In this document: positions 23,110-33,620 of the stretch, piece after piece
How positions within the stretch are numbered: position 1 is the first letter of the stretch
Layout: each line of letters opens with the position of its first letter
Assembly (NCBI GenBank): GCA_026826555.1
Contig: JAKSZT010053887.1
Coordinates: forward strand, 62,846,167 to 62,910,166
Reading direction: 5' to 3'
Origin: Tolypeutes matacus
Lineage: Eukaryota > Chordata > Mammalia > Cingulata > Chlamyphoridae
Length of the DNA stretch: 64,000 nt
The notes under the pieces: model-generated
The model's input: the letters and a program-made list of their open reading frames with translations, nothing else
What the model was told of the DNA's origin: nothing
Database searches by the model: none
Program-made: the position numbers and the translations under genes

Positions 23110-23845
23110 TGCAGGGGTTCTTGGCCAGATATCCCCGCAAAAGCCAATTCCGTGACACCAGAGTTTCAAAGAGTTTATTGCTGAGCGAAAGCAAGGAAGT
23201 CCTATTGGCCATAAATCTGTCTCCTCGAACTCGTGAAACTTACAGTGTTTTATAACATTCAGACAAAGACTGGCAGGCTCAGGATAACAACGAGGTTAGA
23301 GATAGTCTAATTACTGAACATGCGCAGATGGATTACATGCTTTACTTGGTTTAAAGTTTAGGCTTTTACTCATGTCAGGCGGGCCAACTCTAATAGGAAC
23401 TGCTGTGGTTTAGCAAGATAACAGGAATTTGGGGGGTCATTTCTGGGCTGAGTCATCTTAATAAAAAAAGGCCTACGTGCAAGGGCACCCCACTTCGGGG
23501 TTGCAAAAAAAAAAAAATAAATAATGAGATACTGGCAGGGACAGTAACGGATTGTATTGTTACCATCCAGCTATCAGGTAAGGTCACGCAGCTTCAAAAC
23601 ATAGCACCAGCGTTAAAGAAACAAGGCATCTAGGTTTCAGTACAGAGATTTACAACAGTTACAGATATCTGCTTTTGGGCTACTTCAGAGGGCTAACATG
23701 CATCAAGGCTATAATTCAGAAAGCTATCCAATTATTGGTATTTTCTTTTGACTACATTGCAGACTTTCAGAAGGTTAGCAGTTGCTTAAAATACATTTCA
23801 GTGAGGCAAACACCTGTTAATTTTCTGGTTACGGGGGAGTAAACA
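23110..23845 (-). mobile_element. ERV LTR (class I-like), solo, antisense
   Basis: In LTR sense it starts TGTTTACTCCCCCGTAACC and ends AAGAACCCCTGCA. A polyadenylation signal AATAAACTCTTTG lies about 50-60 bp before the 3' end (plus strand 23167-23185). The 4-bp flanks tcaa and ttaa differ by one base, fitting a class I ERV TSD. It keeps several CpGs, suggesting it is younger than its host L1M. No second LTR or internal region is present. Class is inferred from TSD length and the terminal sequence. Confidence 0.7.
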
Positions 23846-23950
23846 TTAATGAATATAAACACTGTGGTGGAATTATAGGTGATTTCTTTTTATTTTCATG
23901 TTTAACATTTTCAGTATTTTTCAGATTTAATAAAAATAATAGAAGTATAC
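23846..23950 (+). mobile_element. L1M 3' UTR fragment, 3' side of the inserted LTR
   Basis: tggtggaattataggtgatt, then ttttcagtatttttcagatt, continues the L1M tail interrupted at 23109. Confidence 0.65.
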
Positions 23951-25859
23951 TCTCACAGTTCAGATTTATTTTTAACTCTTTGAGGATTTCTTTCCAATAT
24001 TTATTTAAATCTCTGATGACAGTGAAATAATCTCGTGGTTCTTACAAGCTTGGGAGTTCAACACCCACATAGAGTATTGAAGTACAGCTATGGATCCTCT
24101 CACAAGAAACCTACACACACAAACTTGCAGGAATTAATTGGTTATCTGAAGTATATCTTGTTTAGGAAATGCCACTATGAAGTAAAAATGCTAATTTTCT
24201 TTTTAAAAACCTGCAAACAAAAAACATTTTTCTATAGTAAGGCTGTCTAAAATGATAATATTTAACAGAATTATGCAGGTCAAATAAATTTTTCTATTTG
24301 TGGAGATCATACTCTCAAATATCTATCTATGATTAAAATGCTTATAAATCTTGGCCAAATATATTAAAACAGTCTACAAATCATTTTGAGTCTTTTAATG
24401 TGGGAAATCTTTCTTTCTCTTTGATATATGAAGATGTGCTCTATCAGCATTCAGATATTAGGATTTGGTCTGGATTTGATTTATTGATTTCCACACCCTT
24501 CTGCTCAGCTAGCAATATCTTTTGAATGTGAAGTGCATATAAATGACCAAAGCACAAATTATTTATTAAAAAAACATGCAAGCCAGCATTCCTTTTGATG
24601 ATAAGGTAAGGTATTTTGTAAAGATCTGAATAAAAGTTCCTTCCAAAAATTGGTAATATTTCAAAGATGGCAGAAGTAAGAATTTGTTAGGATTCAAAAT
24701 ATAAACAGTGATGTGAAATGACACCCACCAGTTAGAATGGATTTATGTGTGGAGGGAGGGGGGTTGCATTAGACTTTAAATAAATTTTAAAATTAATTTC
24801 CTTAGAAATGTCTGTTATGAAAAGTTGTTCATCAGAGGCAGGTATTTGATGCCTCTGAGTTTTCTAGAAATCTGTCTTAATATCCTTAAGAATAGTCACA
24901 CTGCTTAAAAACAATTCACTGTGTAAAATGGTGTTTTCCAATTTCATTTCCCGAGCATTTTAATTTTTATAGCAGGTGTATTGCAGATCCTTGGATCTAC
25001 GTTGGGAGCTATGCCATTCTCTATTGCTCTGATTATTCAATGGAACGTTAATACCAGAGATTATAAAATCCTGGTACAGCTTTAAGTTTGATGGGAAGTG
25101 AGTGTCTAGGTGTGGATGTGGTCCTTATCTGTAACAAAGGTGATTAAGCCATGGGGATTTTTGTAATATTCTGAAACACTTATGGAAATTATGCAGTGCT
25201 TTAGGTAAGGTTAACCTAGTTTATTATTATAAGGTTTAGCAACTGCTCTGCTTCTTTGCCAAAGATAAATACCACCTGGGAATAAGTGCTCTTTTGCTTC
25301 ACATATGAACAAGGGCACATTTACAGTCAATTGATTTCAGAATATGGGTACCAGCCATGCTAAGTATTAGGCCATAGCTGAGAATAAGCAAGGCAGTCTA
25401 TTTAAAAGTCCATTCATTCTGGATGGTTTGGTTTGTTTGTTTCATGGATACCACTGTAGCTATGTTCACTGGCAGGTGTATTTCAATTTTATAGTTAACA
25501 TATAAAACTTTAAATGCCATATTCAGGGGACATTTAAAGGAGTGTTCCCTGCTGTCTACATTATTTTCCTCCATCATCAAAATTTGACAGGCAGCCTTGT
25601 GCTGAATATGTTAAAGGAATGAGAAAGTTTTTTTCACTAAGAAATGCCACTATTGGGATGACAATGATTTTGGATAAAAGCCAAAGCTTTAATTATGGAT
25701 GATACTAGGAATGCTATTCATATCCTGGCATGACAAAATATCTTGGTGGGCATATTGCTGAATAAATTAAGTTTGTTATGGGTTTACTAAGAAGATTCCG
25801 TTTCTTTTTGGGATTTTGCTTTACCTGATCTCAATAAGAAAGTAATAATAATGATAGTG
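23951..25859. other. 1.9 kb with no recognised gene or repeat
   Basis: AT-rich unique-looking DNA without credible frames or family matches. A G-rich patch ggagggaggggggttgc lies near 24754. Confidence 0.5.
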
Positions 25860-25996
25860 AGACCTAACATAAAATAAGCATATATTATATGAGACAAAGC
25901 TGAGTGGTTTATGCCATTATTTTATTTGATAAGCATGCATCATCTTATGAGGTAGACAGTAGTAGTATTCTCATTTTATATGTGAGGAAACTGATA
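25860..25996 (-). mobile_element. MIR SINE, left half (split)
   Basis: agtggtttatgccattattt … tattctcattttatatgtgaggaaactga is the reverse of the MIR 3' half. The element resumes at 26629 on the other side of an MLT1-type LTR. Confidence 0.8.
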
Positions 25997-26628
25997 CTGT
26001 TAGTTTTCTATTGTTTCATAACAAATCACCACAAAATTAGCATCTTAAAACAGCAGCAATTTATTAGCTTGCAGTTCCGTACTGCAGATGTCTGGGCACG
26101 CTGTGGCTTGGTTTCTCTGCTCAGGAGAGCACAAGGCTAAAATCAAGGTGCTTGGCTGAGCTGCATTCTCATCTAGAGCTTCTGAAGAAGTTGCCACTTT
26201 CAGGTTCATTAGGATGGTTGGCAAGTCTAGTTCTTTAGGCTATAGAACGGAGGTCCCGCTTTCTTTGCTGGCTTTCGGCCAGGGACCACTCTAGCTCCCA
26301 GATGCTGCCATATTTCTTTACCTATTTCTTGGTTCCCTCCATCTTTAAAGCAGGTAACAGAGACTGTCCCTCCTGTCAAATTCCTCTTACACGTTGAATC
26401 TCAGACTTCTCTGACTCTGACCTCTAGACTCAGATTTAAAGTGCTCATGTGGTTAGGTCAGAGCCACCCAGATAATATCCCTCAAAGTCAACTATGTCCT
26501 ATAACAAAGCCTAACTGTGGGAGTGGCTGTCCTATTATAGTCACAGTTCACACCCACACTCAAGGGGGAGGAGATTTCTACAAGTGTTGCTTCATTGAGG
26601 GTAATCTTGGAATTCTGCCCACTACACG
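25997..26628 (-). mobile_element. MLT1-type MaLR solo LTR inserted in a MIR
   Basis: The plus strand starts tgttagttttctattgtttc, continues cataacaaatcaccacaaaa and ends ggaattctgcccactaca, the reverse of an MLT1-like LTR that starts TGTAGTGGGCAGAATTCC. The sequence ctgata is present on both sides (25991-25996 and 26629-26634), consistent with the TSD. Full length, about 630 bp, no internal region. Confidence 0.85.
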
Positions 26629-26720
26629 CTGATAGCATTAGTAACTTTCCTAGGTTACACAGCTAAAAACTGTAGTGCCAGGGTTTGAAACCATGGTTAT
26701 CTGACTATAATTTTGCCCAT
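26629..26720 (-). mobile_element. MIR SINE, right half (split)
   Basis: taggttacacagctaaaaac then gccagggtttgaaaccatgg completes the MIR begun at 25860. Together the halves make one full antisense MIR. Confidence 0.85.
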
Positions 26721-26904
26721 TTTGCCATATAGGCCCTACATATTGAATTTAAAGCTACAGATTAAGTGTGGGAATATCCAGCCCTTATGTTATTATTGGA
26801 GTTCTGTAGTGGTCCTGAATAGACTATATTGTGTCTTGCCTCATTCTAAACCCATATTTGATTTAAAATTTTTATTTTACCGCCATGATATATGTGCTTA
26901 GTTT

Positions 26905-27055
26905 AAAGATACAGAGGACATCAAAGGCTTATTTTTACATATATTTTCAAATAATATAGAAAAGTTGCAAAGTTTTGAAACCTTATATACCTATTACCTG
27001 GGCTCTCTAATTGTTAACATTAGGGCACATTTGCCTTATGATTTCCTCTATATTG
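26905..27055 (-). mobile_element. L1M 3' UTR fragment, antisense
   Basis: gaaaagttgcaaagttttga … taattgttaacattagggca resembles an L1M 3' UTR block in reverse, of the same kind seen from 31.1 to 33.6 kb. Confidence 0.6.
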
Positions 27056-28212
27056 CTTATTAACAGCTTTAATGAACTATAATCTACATAATATGAAGTT
27101 CACCTGTTTCAATTATGCAATTCAATGCTTTTTATTATATTTACAGAGTTGTACAACAATCACCCTAACCTAATTTGAAAACACTTTCATCATCCCTAAA
27201 AGAGGCCTTGTGCCTATTATCAGGCATCCTCATCCCTCTCCCCTCAGCTGTAGGCAACCACTAAACAACTTTTTGTCTCCATAGATTTGTCTATTCTGGC
27301 TATTTCATATTAGTCAATATGTGTTCATTTGTGATTAGATTCTTTCACGTAGTATAATGCAGGGGTTCTTAACAAGGGGTCTGTGAGCTTGAATTGAAAT
27401 TCAAAAAACTTTATTCTTGTGGGAATGTGTTGGTGTGGGTGTGATATATTTATTAAGTAATACACAGTATAGTGTGGACTTAGTAAGGGGTCCGTGGTTT
27501 TCACCTCACTGGAAAAGGGGTCTGTGGAGCAAAAAAGGTTAAGAACCTCTGGTAATGTTTTTTATGTCCATGTTGGAACATGTATCAGTACTTCATTTTT
27601 TTAATGGCCGAATAATATTCTCTTACATTGATTTTGTTTATCTGTTCACCAGTTGATGGGCATTTGCCTGGTTTCTATTTTTTGGCTCTTGTGAATAATG
27701 ATGCTTTGAACATTTGTGTACAAGTTTTGAGTGGATATATGTTTTTATGTCTTTAGGGTATATATCTAGGGTGGAATTGCTGGGTCATATGGTAATTCTA
27801 TGTTTAAGTATTTGAAAAACTGCCAATCTGCTTCCAAAGTGGCTGTACCATTACATTACCACCAAGAAATATATGAGCGTTCCAATTTTTCCACATCCTC
27901 GGCAACACTTGTTCTTGTCTTTTTTATTTTAGCTCTCCTTGTGGGTATAAAGTGGTATCTCATTGTGGTTTTGATTGGCATTAGCCTACTGACTAATGAT
28001 ATTGAACTTATTTCATTAACTTATTGGCCATAGTGTGATTTCTTTTGGGAAATGTCCATTCAAACACTTGGCTTATTTTTAAATTGGACTATTTATCTTT
28101 TGTTGTTGATTCATAAGTTTTTTATATATGTAAGAATTCTCTATATATTCTAGATGCAAGTCCCTTAACAAAAATGTGATTTATAAATATTTTTTTCCAT
28201 TCTGTGGGTTGG
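27056..28212 (-). mobile_element. L1M 3' UTR and ORF2 C-terminus, antisense, part 1
   Basis: The plus strand is a clean reverse of old L1: acagagttgtacaacaatca, taggcaaccactaaacaac, atttgtctattctggctatt, gggtggaattgctgggtcat and tagctctccttgtgggtata. The element is cut by a hAT MITE at 27360 and by LTR copy C at 28213, and continues to about 31.1 kb. Confidence 0.9.
27360..27551. mobile_element. hAT-type MITE inside L1M
   Basis: 192 bp with terminal inverted repeats caggggttcttaac and gttaagaacctctg. Inner blocks aaggggtctgtgagctt and aaaaggggtctgtggagc also mirror each other. The flank gtataatg on the left corresponds to gtaatg on the right (TSD with a 2-bp loss), and the L1 text continues across. 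No transposase; a non-autonomous hAT (Charlie-like). Confidence 0.85.
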
Positions 28213-28829
28213 TGTATTAGTCAGCCAAAGGGGTGCTGATGCAAAGTACCAGAAATCTGTTGGTTTTTAAAAAGGGTATTTATATGGGGTAAAATCTTAC
28301 AGTTACAAGGCCCTAAAGAGTTCAACTCAAGGTTGCCTTCTCACCAAAGTCAGATGCCACATGTTGAAGCAGAATGGTGGGCAATCTTTGCCTCTTAAGG
28401 CTCTGTGGGTCCAACTGCTTCCAATCTCAGTCATAGTCTGGCATTGTCTCTGAGGGCTTCCTATATCATCCTGGCATAGGTCTTGTTTCTTTCCAGGCCT
28501 TATCAACTGCTTAGCTGCTCCGTTCTCTTTGGCTGCAAACTATCAGGTGAATGGCCCATCTTTCCCTGGGGCTCTAGTATCAAACATGACAGAGCTATCT
28601 CTTCAATGTATCTTTTTCTGTGTGTTCCTGTTTGTATCAGCCCACCAAGGGGACAGGGACTCAACCAGAGTCATGCCCTACTAGTCGAATCAAAGCCCTA
28701 ATCATAATTTAATCAAAGACATCTCAACTGAATCTAATACAATCAAAGGGCAACACACCCAGAGGAATAGATTAGTTTACAAACATAATCTTTCTTTTTG
28801 GAATTCATGAATAATCTCAAACGGCTGCA
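28213..28829 (-). mobile_element. MaLR-like solo LTR, copy C, inserted in L1M
   Basis: Starts tgtattagtcagccaaagg, ends cataatctttctttttggaa…acggctgca. Flanks gttgg/gttag (4 of 5) sit exactly where the L1 reads cattctgtgggtt|…|agctttcc, so the insertion point is unambiguous. Confidence 0.9.
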
Positions 28830-29089
28830 GTTAGCTTTCCAGTTTACTGACAGTATACTTTAAAGCACAACATTTTAAATTTTGATGAGGTCCAATTTAT
28901 CTATTTTTTTTTTTTTATTGCTTGTGCTTTCAGTGCTATCTTAGGTGCCACCTAAGAAACCATTGTCTGATCCAAGGTCATGAAGATTTGCACCTATGTT
29001 TTTTTACCAAGAGTTTTATAGTTTAGTCCACACATTTAGGCCTTTGAACTATCTTATGCTAATTTTTGTATATTGTTTGAGTAGGGATC
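28830..29089 (-). mobile_element. L1M ORF2, antisense, part 2
   Basis: tttaaattttgatgaggtcc … gcttgtgctttcagtgctat … agaaaccattgtctgatcc is the direct continuation of the L1M cut by copy C. Confidence 0.88.
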
Positions 29090-29802
29090 TGTGGTAGTTC
29101 ATAATTATTTTATGAATCCAAAAAAGAGAAATATTATGTTTGTAAACTAATCTATACCTCTGGGAGTTATTCCTTCGATTGTATTAAATCCAGCTGAGTG
29201 ACCTTTGATTAGATAACTTGATAAGGTCACTTTAGGGCTTTTGATTGGACTATATCAGTGAGGCATGACTTAGGTTGAGTCTCTGCCCCCTTGCTGGATC
29301 TGATATAACCAGACACAGACTGACAGACACAGAGGGAAAAAACCAAGCTACCATGTTTGATCCTGCTGTGTAAGAGAGAGGATTGCTTAGGCATAAAGCC
29401 CCCAAGAGGCTGGGTCCACGGAGAAGCTCAAGAGGAGACCAGCACTGCTATATGCCTGATAGCTTATAGCTGAACTTGAGAAGAGACCAGAATAGCGCAG
29501 ACTGATATAAGAGGCCCGGAAAGAGACATGCTCTATGCCTGATTGCTCAAAGCTGAGCTCCAAGAGATGGTAGATTCTGGAGGGGAAAGAAGAGAGCTCC
29601 ACAGAAATCAGTGGCCATCTTGCTTCACCATATGGCAACATGCTGGGATCAACAGTAGCTGACTTTGGTGAGAAAACATCCCTGCTGATGCCTCGATTTG
29701 ATGGCCTTGGAACTGTAAGTTTCTACTGCAAATAAATCCCCATTATAAAACCCAAAAGATTTCTGGCATGTTGCATTGGCATCTCTTTGGCAAACTAAAA
29801 CA
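29090..29802 (+). mobile_element. MaLR-like solo LTR, copy D, inserted in the same L1M
   Basis: Sense LTR: starts tgtggtagttcataattatt, ends with tggcaaactaaaaca. It has aataaatccccattataaaa (polyadenylation signal) about 70 bp from the 3' end. Flanks ggatc/gggtc agree at 4 of 5. At 713 bp it is the longest copy; the extra length comes from a repeated agctgag/agagac-type segment in its middle. Confidence 0.9.
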
Positions 29803-30517
29803 GGGTCCAAATTCACTCTTTTGCATATAGACATTTAGTTGCCCCAGAACGTTTTTTGAAAAACTATTCTTTCTCCATTGAATTGCTTCACAACTTTACT
29901 GAAAATCATCTGACCATAAATGTGAGGGCATATTTTTGGACTAGCAATTCTCCTCCATTGGTCTATATATCTATCTTTATGCCAATACCAAACACTCATT
30001 AATACTGTAGCTTTGTAGTAAGTTTTGTAATCAAGGAGAGTGATTTCTCCAACTTTTTTCTCTTTCAAGATTTTTTGTGGTTATTCTTGATCCTTTGAAT
30101 TTCCATGTAAATTTTAAGATCGGCTTGGCAATTTCTGCCACCAGAAAAGTAGCTCAGATTTTGCATCAAATCTGTAAACCAATTTGGAGAGTGTAGCCAT
30201 CTTAATATTAATTATTCCAACCTATGAATACAGGATGTCTTTCTATTTACTTAGGTGTTCTTTATTTCCTTTCAAGAATGTTTTGTAGTTTTCAGTGTAC
30301 AAATCTTCCACTTCTTTGTTACTTTTATTCCCATTTTATTTTTTTTTATTGTATTATAAAATAGAGTTGTTTTCTTAATTTCATTTTCAGATTGTTCATT
30401 TCTAGTGTATAGAAATTCAAATGATACTTGCATCCTGCAAACTTTCTGAATTCATTTATTAGCTCTAAAAGTTTTTTGTGGCTTCTTTAGGACTTTCTCT
30501 ATAAAATATTATTTCAT
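29803..30517 (-). mobile_element. L1M ORF2, antisense, part 3
   Basis: tagttgccccagaacgtttt, ttctttctccattgaattgc, tatatctatctttatgccaa and tgtagctttgtagtaagttt are standard L1 ORF2 text in reverse. The 77-residue minus frame 29835-30068 is a genuine ORF2 remnant (…LLDYKTYYKATVL…KDRYIDQW…). Confidence 0.9.
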
Positions 30518-30618
30518 GGGGATGGATGTGGCTCAAATGGTTGGGCGTCCATCTCCCATATGGAGGGAACTGGGTTTGATCCCCAGGACCTCCCGGTAAA
30601 AAAAAAAAAAAGGTGTTA
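30518..30618 (+). mobile_element. DAS-type SINE, short monomeric form, in L1M
   Basis: ggggatggatgtggctcaaa … ttgatccccaggacctcccg and an A-tail. Perfect 15-bp TSD aaaatattatttcat at 30503-30517 and 30619-30633. L1 text resumes directly afterwards. Confidence 0.93.
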
Positions 30619-30682
30619 AAAATATTATTTCATTTGCCCATAGAGATAATTTTACTTTTTCCTTTTCAATAAAGAAAGGCCT
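30619..30682 (-). mobile_element. L1M ORF2, antisense, part 4
   Basis: tttgcccatagagataatttt continues the interrupted L1M up to the next SINE. Confidence 0.85.
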
Positions 30683-31090
30683 GGGAAGCCGATGTGGCTC
30701 AAGCGATTAGGCTCCCGTCTACCATATGGGAGGTCCCGGGTTCGATTCCCGGGACCTCCTGGTGAAGGCAAAAGCGGGACCGCATGGAGAGCTGATGCAA
30801 CAAGATGACACACCAAAAAAAGAGACACAGAGGAAAACGACAATGAGAGACACAATAAACCAGGGACCTGAGATGGCTCAAGTGATTGAGTGCCTCTTTC
30901 CCATGTCAGAAGGTCCCAGGATCAGTTCCTTGTGCCTCCTAAAGAGAAGATGAGAAGAGAAGACAAGCAGACACAGAAGAATGCACAATGAGTAGACACA
31001 GAGAGCAGACAGGAAGCGCAAGCAGCAAGGGTGTGTGTGTGTGTGTGTGTGTGTGTAATAAATAAAATAAAATAAATATTAAAAAAAAAA
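30683..31090 (+). mobile_element. Dimeric DAS-type SINE, well preserved, in L1M
   Basis: The tRNA-like head has an A box (tggctcaagcg, 30695-30705) and B box (ggttcgattcc, 30739-30749) in near-functional form. A second tRNA-like unit follows at 30858-30935 (tgagatggctcaagtgattg), then a body with a (GT)14 run and an A-rich tail. TSD aaaggcct at 30675-30682 and 31091-31098. The intact B box and low decay suggest a relatively young copy. Confidence 0.93.
31029..31056. repeat. (GT)n microsatellite inside a SINE tail
   Basis: About 14 GT units between the SINE body and its aataaataaaa tail. Confidence 0.95.
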
Positions 31091-31259
31091 AAAGGCCTAA
31101 TTGCCCTGGCTCGAACCACCCAATAGTGCTTTTACAACAAACATTTTTTTCTTCTGGTCCAAGATTCAACCCAGGTTTATGTGCTGAAATTACTTTTCAT
31201 GGCTCTGTAGTTCACTCCAATCTGGTAATTTTCCTCAGTATTTTCTTGTCTTTCGTGAC
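31091..31259 (-). mobile_element. L1M, antisense, part 5 and junction to another L1M-type block
   Basis: ggcctaattgccctggctcg is the last piece of the ORF2 text. From about 31140 (gtccaagattcaacccagg) the sequence matches a different old repeat, probably an L1ME-class 3' UTR, that continues after LTR J. Confidence 0.65.
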
Positions 31260-31741
31260 TGTTTTAGTTTACTTATTGATGATGCAAATACCATGCAATG
31301 GGTTGGCTTAAACAATGGGAGCTTCTTGGCTCATGGCTTTGAGGCTATGAGAAGTCCAAATCAAGTCATCATCAAGGTGATGCTTTCTTCCTGGAAACTG
31401 ACATTCTGGAGCTGGCTGCTGCTGATCCTTGGCCCTTGACTCCTTTGTCACATAGCAGTGCACATGGAGCCTCTCCTGGCCTCTCTCTTCTCTTTCTGGC
31501 TTCCATTGACTTTCAGCTTCTTGCTTCCTGAGGCTTTCTCTCTCTGTCTGAATTTTATTCTGTTTATAGAGGGTTCCAATTCTGTTTATAGAGACCCATC
31601 CTGATTGGGTGAGGCCACATCTTAATTGAAGTAACCTCATCGAAAGGTCCTACTTACCATGGGACTGCACCTGCAGGAATGGATTAAGTTTAAGAAATGT
31701 TTTAATTTTTTTCCTGGGGTACATGGCTCCAAACCGCCACA
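31260..31741 (-). mobile_element. MaLR-like solo LTR, copy J (divergent subfamily)
   Basis: In LTR sense it starts TGTGGCGGTTTGGAGCCATG and ends …GTAAACTAAAACA. The 5' part (ccccaggaaaaa … atccattcctgcaggtgcag) aligns with copies H and I rather than A-C. Flanks gtgac/gtgat agree at 4 of 5. At 482 bp it is the shortest copy. Confidence 0.8.
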
Positions 31742-32278
31742 GTGATCTTGATATTTTTCATGCGCTTTGGCCATTTATTTGGTAGAATGTCCTGCAACTT
31801 GGGTTTGTCTGATGTTTTCTCATGATCAGATCCAGGTAATGATTTTTGGTAGGAATACAACAGAAATGATTCTGTGTTCTCTGTGAGGCACATGATGTCA
31901 CTTTGCCCCATTACTGTTGATGCTAAATTTGATCACTTTGTTTAGGGTGGAATCGGTCTGCTTTCCCCACTGTAAAGTTACTGCCTTACTATTTTGAATG
32001 TAATAAATATTTTGTGAAGAGATACTTTGGTATCCTGTTATTCAACAGGTTTCACCCATGTGGTTTACATTCCTGAATCAGTTATTAGTATGATAGTTGC
32101 TAAATGGTGATTTTTCTAATTCCATCTTTCCTCCCAAATATATTATTTGGCATTCTATGATGAGCAGCTTTCCTTTCTTCCCTATTTAAAAAATTATTTA
32201 TCCATTCATTTTTTTAATGTCAGTATGGACTCATAGATTATTTTATTTAATGGGTTTTAATCTATTGTTACTATTATT
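31742..32278 (-). mobile_element. L1ME-like 3' UTR, antisense, part 1
   Basis: gtagaatgtcctgcaacttg, gtttgtctgatgttttctc, aggcacatgatgtcactttg and ctgtaaagttactgcctta follow, in order, a familiar old mammalian repeat that I believe is an L1M 3' UTR. The repeat continues past a SINE and LTR E to about 33.6 kb. The family name is uncertain. Confidence 0.65.
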
Positions 32279-32545
32279 CTTTTTTTTTTTTAAGATTTAT
32301 TTTTATTTATTTATCTCCCCCTTGCTGCTTATGCTCTCTGTGTCTGTCTGCTTTGCGTTTTTCTGTGTCTGCTTGTCTCCCTTTTGTTGCATCATCTTGC
32401 TGCACCAGCTCACCACACCGCGGCAGGCCATCAGCTCACTGCACCGCGTGGGCCTGCTTGCCTTCACCAGGAGGCCCTGGGAATCGAACCCAGGGCCTCC
32501 CATATGGAAAACGGGAGCCCAACCAATTGAGCCACAGCTGCTTCC
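32279..32545 (-). mobile_element. DAS-type SINE with long body, perfect 17-bp TSD
   Basis: Antisense head (ccaggaggccctgggaatcg … tggaaaacgggagcccaacc), then a body ending in taagatttatttttatttat and poly(T). The TSD ctattgttactattatt is identical at 32262-32278 and 32546-32562. One tRNA-like head only. The perfect TSD and intact CpGs (accgcggc, accgcgtg) point to a recent insertion. Confidence 0.95.
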
Positions 32546-32690
32546 CTATTGTTACTATTATTATTAATTACTTTGATGCTAAAATTATTTCATATTTGGC
32601 TAATGGGAGCTACTTTAAGCTAGCTCTTTGCCTTTTCAGCAATTTCCTATAATATTCTGAACAAGTTCTGTTACAAAAAATATTCCAGGC
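32546..32690 (-). mobile_element. L1ME-like 3' UTR, antisense, part 2
   Basis: tttggctaatgggagctact … aagctagctctttgcctttt continues the repeat from 31742-32278. Confidence 0.62.
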
Positions 32691-33330
32691 TGTGACAGTT
32701 TGAAGTTCTTTTATGAATCTCAAAAAGAAAAATATTTTGTTTCTTAACAAATCCATTCCTGTGGATGTGAGACCCTTTTGATGGGACTACGTCAGTGAGG
32801 CATGGGCCAGCTTGGGTCTCTGCCCTCTTGCTGGGTCTAATGTAAATGGAGACATACAAAGAGAAAGGAAGCTGCCATATTGATCCTGCAATATGAAAGA
32901 AAGGACTCCAGGTTTGCCCACAGCTGAGCTCAAAGAGAGAAGCCCAAGTGGCTCAAAGAACTGAGGCCCAGGGAGAGGTCAACCATATGCCTGATTTCTC
33001 ATAACTGAACTCAGGAAGAAAGGGGAGCAGCCGAAACTAAGAGAGGAGGCCCAGAAAGAGACAAGTCCTGTGCCTGTTTGCACACAGCTGAGCTCCAGGA
33101 GACTGTAGATTCTGGAGGGGAAGACAGAGATTGGAGGCCATCTTTGCCACATGGCAGGACATCAGGATCAACAGAAGCTGACTCTGGTGAGAAAGCATCT
33201 CTGATGGTCCCTTGATTTGGACATTTCACAGCCTCAGAACTGTAAGCTTTTACCCCAAATAAAATTCCCATTATAAAAGCCAGCCCATTTCTAGAACTTT
33301 GCATTGGCAGCCCTGTGGCAAACTAAGACA
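32691..33330 (+). mobile_element. MaLR-like solo LTR, copy E, perfect TSD
   Basis: Starts tgtgacagtttgaagttctt, ends gtggcaaactaagaca. Polyadenylation signal in ccaaataaaattcccattat. Perfect 5-bp TSD caggc at 32686-32690 and 33331-33335. It is the best template in the window for the boundaries of this family (640 bp). Confidence 0.95.
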
Positions 33331-33620
33331 CAGGCTTATGTTATATTTCCTTATTACAGCCCTGGAATCAACCATTCTTCCAAAGAGTGCTGGATCCTTT
33401 TATGGAGAATGTTAGAAACAAGTCTAGGTACTAGATGTTCTCATTGCTGCTGGGGTATCATTATTTCTAGGCTTCTCAGCTGAGAGAGCTAGAAAAGTTA
33501 TGTATCTTCACAGAAACACATGTACACCTACACTCACAATAATCTTTATCCATATTTTAAAAATATTATTATCTAACACTACAGGTTCATTCTAGTCTTA
33601 ATCCTTTCCATATTTGTACC
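33331..33620 (-). mobile_element. L1ME-like 3' UTR, antisense, part 3
   Basis: cagccctggaatcaaccatt, ccaaagagtgctggatcctt, gatgttctcattgctgctgg and ttctaggcttctcagctgag continue the same old repeat after LTR E. Confidence 0.65.

Noticed and set aside
30683..30765. tRNA gene with A and B boxes
   Set aside because: It is the tRNA-derived head of a SINE with TSD and A-tail; no proper anticodon arm or 3' acceptor stem follows.
31308..31640. 110-codon minus-strand frame
   Set aside because: Entirely within solo LTR J.
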